Assembly: GCF_030152825.1 (NCBI RefSeq)
Contig: NZ_JASLIP010000059.1
Span: 1 to 10,378, forward strand
DNA from: Corynebacterium sp.
Lineage (GTDB): Bacteria > Actinomycetota > Actinomycetes > Mycobacteriales > Mycobacteriaceae
Length of the DNA: 10,378 bases
Reading direction: 5' to 3'
In this document: piece after piece, positions 5,066-10,378 of the stretch
Numbering within the stretch: the stretch's first letter is position 1
Layout: each line of letters begins with the position of its first letter
Notes under the pieces: model-generated
Database searches by the model: none
What the model saw: the letters and a program-made list of their open reading frames with translations, nothing else
What the model was told of the DNA's origin: nothing
Translations under genes and position numbers: made by a program

Positions 5066-7084
5066 ATGTGTTTTGATATACGCATGCACACCGGAACGAC
5101 CGTCGAGCACAAACAAGCCTCCGTCACTGGATTCAGCACTGCGGAAACGCAGCCCGATGCCCTGAGCCCGCTGCGCACAATCGTGCACATGCTGGCCACG
5201 GGCGCGGTTGCGGCAGTGGCGACGGTCGCGGCCTGGTTCATCATGTCCAGGCCGAGCCTTCCGGCATATAACACCAGTTACGCGCTCAAGGCACTGAGCA
5301 GCGTCGGCTCCGTGCTCGTGATCCTCTTTGCCACGGCGTCGGTGTACTACGTGCTCCACCCTCGCCCCAGCTGGTCGAACTGGCAGCGCCGCGTTCTCGG
5401 CGTGCTGCTCTACCTGGCTCCGGCCGGCCTGGTGATCACCAGCATCGGTATCCCGCTGGCCGCCACCAGCCTGTACCTGGATGGCGTGAGCGTCGACCAG
5501 GCTTTCCGAACCCAGTTCCTGACCCGCCTGACGGACACCCCGGGCTGGGTGGACATGGCCTACCCGGACATGCCGAGCTTCTACCCTGGCCTGTGGTTCT
5601 TCACCGGTGGCCTCTTCGCCCGCATCACCGGGTTGGCGGGCTGGGCCGCCTACCAGCCGTGGGCGTTGATGACCCTGGCCGCGGCTTTTTCCATGCTCGT
5701 TCCCCTGTGGCGCCACCTCACGGGCTCGCTGGCCTCGGGCGCGACGGTTGCGCTGGTCACGGCGGTGGCAACCCTGCACGTGGCACCGGAGGAGCCCTAT
5801 GCCGCCATCGTCGCGGTGGGTATGCCAGCAGCGATGGTGATGACCCGCCACGCGCTGCTGGGCTCCCGCTGGGCGCTGTTTGGCGTCATGGTCTACCTGG
5901 GACTTTCGGCCAACCTCTACACGCTGTTCACCGCCCTATCAGCGCTCTCGGTGGTGGTCATGGCCATCGCCGCAGCGATCCGAGAGAAGGGTATCCGTCC
6001 ACTCCTGAAGCTGCTGGCCATGGGCATCGGTTCGATCCTCATCGCGTTGCTCGGCTGGCTGCCCTACCTGCGCGCGCTGCTGACCCAGCCGCACGGCCCG
6101 ACCGGCAAGGCGCAGCACTACCTCCCCAAAGATGGCACCGAGCTGATGATGCCCTTCTTCAATGTTTCCGCGCTCGGTGTTCTCGCTCTGATCGGCCTAG
6201 TCTGGCTGGTCGCCCGCCACCGTCAGGACGACGCCCGCGCCCTTCTGGTCGGCATCCTCACCGCCTACGGTTGGGCGGTCGCCTCCATGGCCATGCCGCT
6301 ACTCGGCACGACCCTGCTGGGATTCCGCGTAGCGCTGCCGATCGCGCTGCTGTTCGCCGTGGCCGGCGCGCTAGCGATCATCGACCTGCGGGGCGTGGGA
6401 ATGCCGAAATTCTACCCGGCGACCGTAGACCCCGCGAAGTCGAGGGGTGTGACGCGCGTCTTCGCCGCGATCCTGGCATTCGGAACGCTCTACTACGCGA
6501 TCGATATTCCGATGAACCACGAAAAGAAGATCGATACCGCCTACACCGACGCCGACGGCAACGCCGCGCGTGGGGACCGCATGCCTGCGGACGCCACCGT
6601 CTACTACGCCGAGATCGACGAGCACCTCGTCGAAAAACTGGGCAAGCGCTCCGGATCCACCATCCTCACCGATGAGCAGCATTTCATGAGCTTCTACCCC
6701 TATCACGCGTACCAGGCGATGACTGCCCACTACGCCAACCCGCTGGGGGAGTTCGAGCGGCGCAACGAAGCGATCGAATCCTGGACACAGATCACCGACC
6801 CCGACGAGCTGGTGGCCGCGATGGATCGGGCAGCCGAGGAAGAAGGCTGGACCGCACCGGACGCCCTCGTCCTCCGTGGCGAAGTGCCGGCCGAAGAAGG
6901 CGGCCCAGCGGGAAGCGACGCCACCCCGGTGGAGGAAGCGGAGTTCTCCTATCTCATCGCGGATGACATCTACCCGAACCAGCCGAACGTCCGTTTCCGC
7001 ACCGTTCACTTCCCGGCGAGCGCGTTCCAGAAGCACTGGGATGTCACGCAAATCGGTCCTTTCGCTGTCGCAGTGCGTAACTAA
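5066..7084 (+). CDS. aftA: Galactan 5-O-arabinofuranosyltransferase AftA (GT-C, GT85)
   Basis: This polytopic membrane enzyme transfers the first arabinofuranose from decaprenyl-phosphoryl-arabinose onto galactan, priming arabinan assembly on the outer face of the membrane. The length of 672 residues is usual for the family. The first large outside loop carries the GT-C signature region: D139, then D144-Q-x-F-R148-T-Q and LTR154, then D163-M-A-Y and PSFYPGLWFFTGG (170-182). About ten or more membrane segments extend to about residue 482, and residues 483-672 form a soluble, presumably extracytoplasmic, C-terminal domain. The start is uncertain. ATG 5066 gives MCFDIRMHTG, while ATG 5084 (codon 7) is an alternative; neither has a good Shine-Dalgarno, so coupling to the NYN gene 18 nt upstream is likely. 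emb follows after 54 nt, matching the known aftA-emb clustering. Confidence 0.9.
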   Translation: MCFDIRMHTGTTVEHKQASVTGFSTAETQPDALSPLRTIVHMLATGAVAAVATVAAWFIMSRPSLPAYNTSYALKALSSVGSVLVILFATASVYYVLHPRPSWSNWQRRVLGVLLYLAPAGLVITSIGIPLAATSLYLDGVSVDQAFRTQFLTRLTDTPGWVDMAYPDMPSFYPGLWFFTGGLFARITGLAGWAAYQPWALMTLAAAFSMLVPLWRHLTGSLASGATVALVTAVATLHVAPEEPYAAIVAVGMPAAMVMTRHALLGSRWALFGVMVYLGLSANLYTLFTALSALSVVVMAIAAAIREKGIRPLLKLLAMGIGSILIALLGWLPYLRALLTQPHGPTGKAQHYLPKDGTELMMPFFNVSALGVLALIGLVWLVARHRQDDARALLVGILTAYGWAVASMAMPLLGTTLLGFRVALPIALLFAVAGALAIIDLRGVGMPKFYPATVDPAKSRGVTRVFAAILAFGTLYYAIDIPMNHEKKIDTAYTDADGNAARGDRMPADATVYYAEIDEHLVEKLGKRSGSTILTDEQHFMSFYPYHAYQAMTAHYANPLGEFERRNEAIESWTQITDPDELVAAMDRAAEEEGWTAPDALVLRGEVPAEEGGPAGSDATPVEEAEFSYLIADDIYPNQPNVRFRTVHFPASAFQKHWDVTQIGPFAVAVRN

Positions 7085-7101
7085 GGCCACGCGCGTGCTA
7101 G

Positions 7102-7138
7102 TCCACATTTGACTGGCGGTAACGTACAGTTATTAGCC
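7102..7138 (+). promoter_or_regulatory. Promoter-like element immediately before emb
   Basis: TACAGT (7125-7130) fits the corynebacterial TAnAnT -10 pattern and ends eight nt before the emb GTG, which would suit a leaderless transcript. An alternative pair is TTGACT (7109-7114) with TATTAG (7131-7136), spacer 16, but its start point would fall just inside the coding region, near the GTG at codon 4 (7148). No Shine-Dalgarno precedes GTG 7139, consistent with leaderless translation or coupling. Confidence 0.35.
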
Positions 7139-10100
7139 GTGTCTACGGTGCAGCAGCAGAAAAATAACCAGCCAGATCAAGGGCCCGGAAACGCGGTGAA
7201 CCCCACCGCGCCGCCACAGGCAGGCTCGGCCCCGAAGAGTGGCGCCAGCAGTCGGATCATGACCCTCGCGATCGTCTCCGGCTTGCTGGGCTTCTTGCTT
7301 TTCATCGCCACTCCATTCCTGCCGGTGAACCAGCAGCAGTCCTCCTTCTCCTGGCCGCAGAACGGGGATCTGCGTAGCGTCACCGCGCCGCTGATCAGCT
7401 ACTCACCGGAGAGCCTGGACCTTTCCATCCCGCTCTCCGAGATCGATAAGCTCAACGACGGCCAGAGCACCGTCCTATCCACCGTGCCGGAGGGTTCGAA
7501 GGAGGAGACGCTGCGCGGGCTCTTCGTCCGCAACACCGACTCCGGCCTGGACGTCATCATCCGCAACGTGGTGCCGCTCTCCCTCAAGGAGAAGGACCTC
7601 AAGGAGCTCTCCGAGGATGCCCTGCTGCGCATCACCTCGGATGCCGAGGCCACCCGCGTCTGGGTGGACGGCACCACCACCGACGGCGAAGAGCTGGACC
7701 CTGCGGTGTACTCCGGCGATATCGACCGGGATACCCGCCCGATGCTGACCGGCATCTACACCGAGTTCGAGAACACCCCGGAGAACGCGAAGGCCGCCGC
7801 CGATGCGGGGCTCAAGGCCGACGTCAAGGTGGATTCGCGCTTCTCGAGCGCCCCGACGCTGCTGAAGAACATCGTCATGTGGCTCGGCCTGGCCTTCATG
7901 GTCGTCGCGCTGTGGGCGCTGCACCAGATCGACAAGCTGGATGGCCGCGCCGGCTCCGGCCGCCTGATGCAGAAGGACTGGTGGAAGCCCCGCTGGGTAG
8001 ACGGCTTCGTGGGCGCCGTGCTGCTGATTTGGTTCTTCATCGGCGCGAATACCGCCGACGATGGCTACCTGCTGACGATGGCCCGGGCCAGCCACGAGTC
8101 CGGCTACATGGCCAACTATTACCGCTGGTTCGGCGTACCGGAGTCCCCTTTCGGCTGGCCGTTCTACGACCTGCTGGCGCTGATGGTTAACGTCTCCTCC
8201 ACCTCCCTCTGGATGCGACTGCCCGCCCTGCTGGCCTCCGCGGTGACCTGGCTGGTGCTCTCCCGCGAGGTGCTGCCGCGCCTGGGAGTGAAGGTCAATC
8301 AGCGCGCCGTGGCGCACTGGACCACCGCGGTGGCCTTCCTGATGTTCTTCATCGCCTTCAATAACGGCACCCGCCCGGAGCCGATCATCGCGGTCTTCTC
8401 GCTGCTGACCTGGGTCTCCTTCGAGCGCGCCATCGCCACCCACCGGCTGCTGCCGGCGGCGATCGGTACGCTGCTGGCCACCCTGGCGCTGGGCGCGGGG
8501 CCGACCGGCCTGATGGCCGTGGCGGCGGTGCTGGTCTCCCTGAATGCACTGATCCGCATCGCGGTGCGCCGCCTGCCGTGGCTGGGGGCTGAGAAGGGCG
8601 CGAGCCGCGGGAAGGTGATCCGCGGGATGCTCGCGCAGATCGCACCATTCCTCGCCGCGGGTACCGCAATCCTCGTCGGCGTGTTCGGTGACCAGACGTT
8701 CAGCACCGTGCGCGAGGCCATCGCCGTGCGCTCCGACCGGGGCCCGTCGCTGTCCTGGTACCAGGAATACGTGCGTTACACCTCGCTGCTGGAGCAGACC
8801 ACCGACGGTTCCTTCGCGCGCCGCTTCATCGTGTTGATGATGATCTTCAGCCTCGGCGTAGTCGTGGCCTCCATGTTGCGCAACGGGCGTGTTCCGGGCG
8901 CGGCGAAGGCCCCAACCATTCGCCTGATTCTGGTCATCCTCGGCACGGTCTTCTTCATGGTCTTCACGCCGACGAAGTGGACGCACCACTTCGGCGTCTA
9001 CGCGGGAATCGGTGCCGCGCTCATCGGACTCGCGGCGGTCGCCGCCTCGCAGTTCTCGGCGAGCTCCGCGCGCAACCGCGTGCTCTTCCTGGGCACCACG
9101 CTCATGCTCTTCGCACTGACGCTCTCCGGCACGAATGGCTGGTGGTACATCTCCAGCTTCGGTGTGCCGTGGTGGGATAAGACGATCCAGGTCGCTGGCA
9201 TTGAGGCCTCGACGGTGATGTTGGTCATCGCCCTGCTCACCCTGCTGTGGGGCGTGCTACTCGGTTACCGCACGGACGCTCAGCGAGCGCGCGCCCAGTC
9301 CGCGGGCGAGGCTGCCGACGCCGATAATGGCACCGATGACGGTGCGGCGAAGGAGGTAGCGGAACGGAAGGGCAAGTACCGCATCACAACGGTGACCGCG
9401 GCACCGATCGGTGCGCTGACCATGCTGGCCCTGGTGTTCTCGATCGCGTCGATGGGCAAGGGCTTCATCTCGCAGTGGCCGGCGTATTCGATCGGTAAGG
9501 GCAACGCCGTCTCCCTGGCCGGGCACAGCTGCCAGCTGGCCGAGGATGTCCTCGTGGAGACGAATACGAATGACTCGCTGCTCAAGGTGGCCGATGGTTC
9601 ACCGATCGGCGATTCCCTGACCACCGACGACTCCACCGGCTTCCTGCCGAACCGCATCCCGGCGCACATCGACCCGGATGGCCGTGGCGAGGATGCCGTG
9701 AGCCAGAACTCCGTCGAGACCGCGATGAAGCTGGATGGCGATCAGCCGAGCACCGGCACGGACCTGGGTGAGGAAGCCGGCCAGGCCAGCAACGAGGGCA
9801 CGGACGGTACCGCCGGCGCCTCGTCCAATGACCGGAACGACGACGCCGCAGCCTCCGGTGACCGCAGCGGCGGTGCGGAGGCCGCGGACGGTGGCCAGGA
9901 TTCCGGCACCGCTGGTGGCCTGCTGCCGAAGCCGGGCGTGAACGGTTCGCACGCGCGCCTACCTTTCGAGCTGGATCCCCAGCGGGTGCCGGTGGTCGGT
10001 TCCTTCCAGGAGGGGTCGCAGTTCTCCGCCTCGACGACGACCAAGTGGTACTCCCTGCCGGAGAACCGTGAGGATCACCCACTGATCACGTTGAGCGCGG

Positions 10101-10378
10101 CGGGCACCATCGGCCACTACGATTCCGACAATGTCTTCCAGTACGGGCAGCTGGTCAAGGTGGAGTACGGCAAGTCGACCGGCAAGGGCCAGGATGACTT
10201 CGAGCCACTGGGCGAGGATCTGCCACTGGACATCGGCACCGCCCCGCAGTGGCGCAACCTGCGCATTCCGATGGAGTGGATCCCGGAGGAGGCGGATCAG
10301 ATCCGCATTGTCGCGGTAGACACGAACCTCACCCCGTCCGAGTGGCTGGCGCTGACCCCGCCGCGTGCCCCGCAGCTG
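7139..10378 (+). CDS. emb: Arabinosyltransferase Emb (EmbC-type), 3' end outside the window
   Basis: This is the alpha-arabinofuranosyltransferase that elongates arabinan of arabinogalactan (and lipoarabinomannan) from decaprenyl-phosphoryl-arabinose; the Emb family is the ethambutol target. The frame is open from GTG 7139 for 1080 codons and runs off the right edge, so the final C-terminus is missing. Residues 41-60 form the first membrane helix, about 61-240 an outside N-terminal domain, and the GT-C membrane core starts near 241. A WWKPRW block precedes the catalytic loop N-T-A-D307-D308-G-Y. From about residue 775 comes the large extracytoplasmic C-terminal domain with carbohydrate-binding features (GHSCQL, NGSHARLPFELDP, QWRNLRIPMEW). 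An acidic Gly/Ser/Ala-rich stretch at about 866-930 interrupts this domain. Corynebacteria typically have one emb, in contrast to embCAB of mycobacteria. The start could be GTG 7148 if transcription is leaderless. Confidence 0.93.
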   Translation, partial: MSTVQQQKNNQPDQGPGNAVNPTAPPQAGSAPKSGASSRIMTLAIVSGLLGFLLFIATPFLPVNQQQSSFSWPQNGDLRSVTAPLISYSPESLDLSIPLSEIDKLNDGQSTVLSTVPEGSKEETLRGLFVRNTDSGLDVIIRNVVPLSLKEKDLKELSEDALLRITSDAEATRVWVDGTTTDGEELDPAVYSGDIDRDTRPMLTGIYTEFENTPENAKAAADAGLKADVKVDSRFSSAPTLLKNIVMWLGLAFMVVALWALHQIDKLDGRAGSGRLMQKDWWKPRWVDGFVGAVLLIWFFIGANTADDGYLLTMARASHESGYMANYYRWFGVPESPFGWPFYDLLALMVNVSSTSLWMRLPALLASAVTWLVLSREVLPRLGVKVNQRAVAHWTTAVAFLMFFIAFNNGTRPEPIIAVFSLLTWVSFERAIATHRLLPAAIGTLLATLALGAGPTGLMAVAAVLVSLNALIRIAVRRLPWLGAEKGASRGKVIRGMLAQIAPFLAAGTAILVGVFGDQTFSTVREAIAVRSDRGPSLSWYQEYVRYTSLLEQTTDGSFARRFIVLMMIFSLGVVVASMLRNGRVPGAAKAPTIRLILVILGTVFFMVFTPTKWTHHFGVYAGIGAALIGLAAVAASQFSASSARNRVLFLGTTLMLFALTLSGTNGWWYISSFGVPWWDKTIQVAGIEASTVMLVIALLTLLWGVLLGYRTDAQRARAQSAGEAADADNGTDDGAAKEVAERKGKYRITTVTAAPIGALTMLALVFSIASMGKGFISQWPAYSIGKGNAVSLAGHSCQLAEDVLVETNTNDSLLKVADGSPIGDSLTTDDSTGFLPNRIPAHIDPDGRGEDAVSQNSVETAMKLDGDQPSTGTDLGEEAGQASNEGTDGTAGASSNDRNDDAAASGDRSGGAEAADGGQDSGTAGGLLPKPGVNGSHARLPFELDPQRVPVVGSFQEGSQFSASTTTKWYSLPENREDHPLITLSAAGTIGHYDSDNVFQYGQLVKVEYGKSTGKGQDDFEPLGEDLPLDIGTAPQWRNLRIPMEWIPEEADQIRIVAVDTNLTPSEWLALTPPRAPQL

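Noticed and set aside
3608..5851. Long antisense open frame (747 codons) opposite the NYN gene and aftA
   Set aside because: It spans two well-supported genes on the other strand, its translation is Arg/Gly/His-rich without domains, and high GC with strong codon bias readily creates such open antisense frames.
7088..7097. Palindrome CACGCGCGTG after aftA as a possible terminator
   Set aside because: The stem is five base pairs with essentially no loop and there is no U-tract, so it does not look like a terminator.
7475..8989. Antisense open frame (504 codons) opposite emb
   Set aside because: The opposite strand is clear Emb coding sequence with conserved motifs. The antisense product is low-complexity His/Gln/Gly-rich and has no start context.

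Overview
The window is high-GC actinobacterial DNA. It most likely comes from Corynebacterium or a close mycolic-acid-containing relative. The main reasons are an aftA-emb pair (arabinogalactan arabinosyltransferases, confined to arabinogalactan-walled Actinobacteria) and an rRNA leader motif, TTGTTTGAGAACTCAATAG, typical of actinobacterial rrn operons. I cannot name the species from sequence alone.

Layout, left to right. Positions 1-456 hold no protein gene. They look like the promoter and leader of an rRNA operon on the minus strand, whose 16S gene should begin just beyond the left edge. A rho-independent terminator (447-486, minus) separates this leader from a three-gene minus-strand operon. 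In transcription order that operon is a GntR/YtrA-type repressor (3273-2899, intact), an ABC transporter ATPase (2847-1882) and a polytopic membrane protein, presumably its permease (1892-576). The ATPase frame is interrupted by one in-frame UGA at codon 211, and the membrane-protein frame by one in-frame UAG at codon 50. Both frames are otherwise open, overlap and keep good Shine-Dalgarno sites. The simplest reading is a recently inactivated YtrA/YtrB-like export or stress locus with a surviving regulator.

The 247-bp divergent intergenic region (3274-3520) carries an inverted repeat that is a good candidate operator, plus promoter-like elements. To its right lies a plus-strand cluster: a NYN-domain (PIN-like nuclease fold) protein with a long Ala/Pro-rich linker and a C-terminal domain I do not recognise (3521-5047), aftA (5066-7084) and emb (7139 to the right edge, incomplete). 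AftA places the first arabinofuranose on galactan. Emb extends the arabinan with the same decaprenyl-phosphoryl-arabinose donor, and is the ethambutol target family. The short gaps (18 and 54 nt) suggest co-transcription, although emb also has a promoter-like element directly before its GTG start.

I found no tRNA, insertion sequence, CRISPR array or phage gene. The most notable points are the two nonsense codons in adjacent ABC genes, the candidate GntR operator, and the NYN protein next to cell-wall arabinan genes. I see no convincing evidence for a wholly new multi-gene system.
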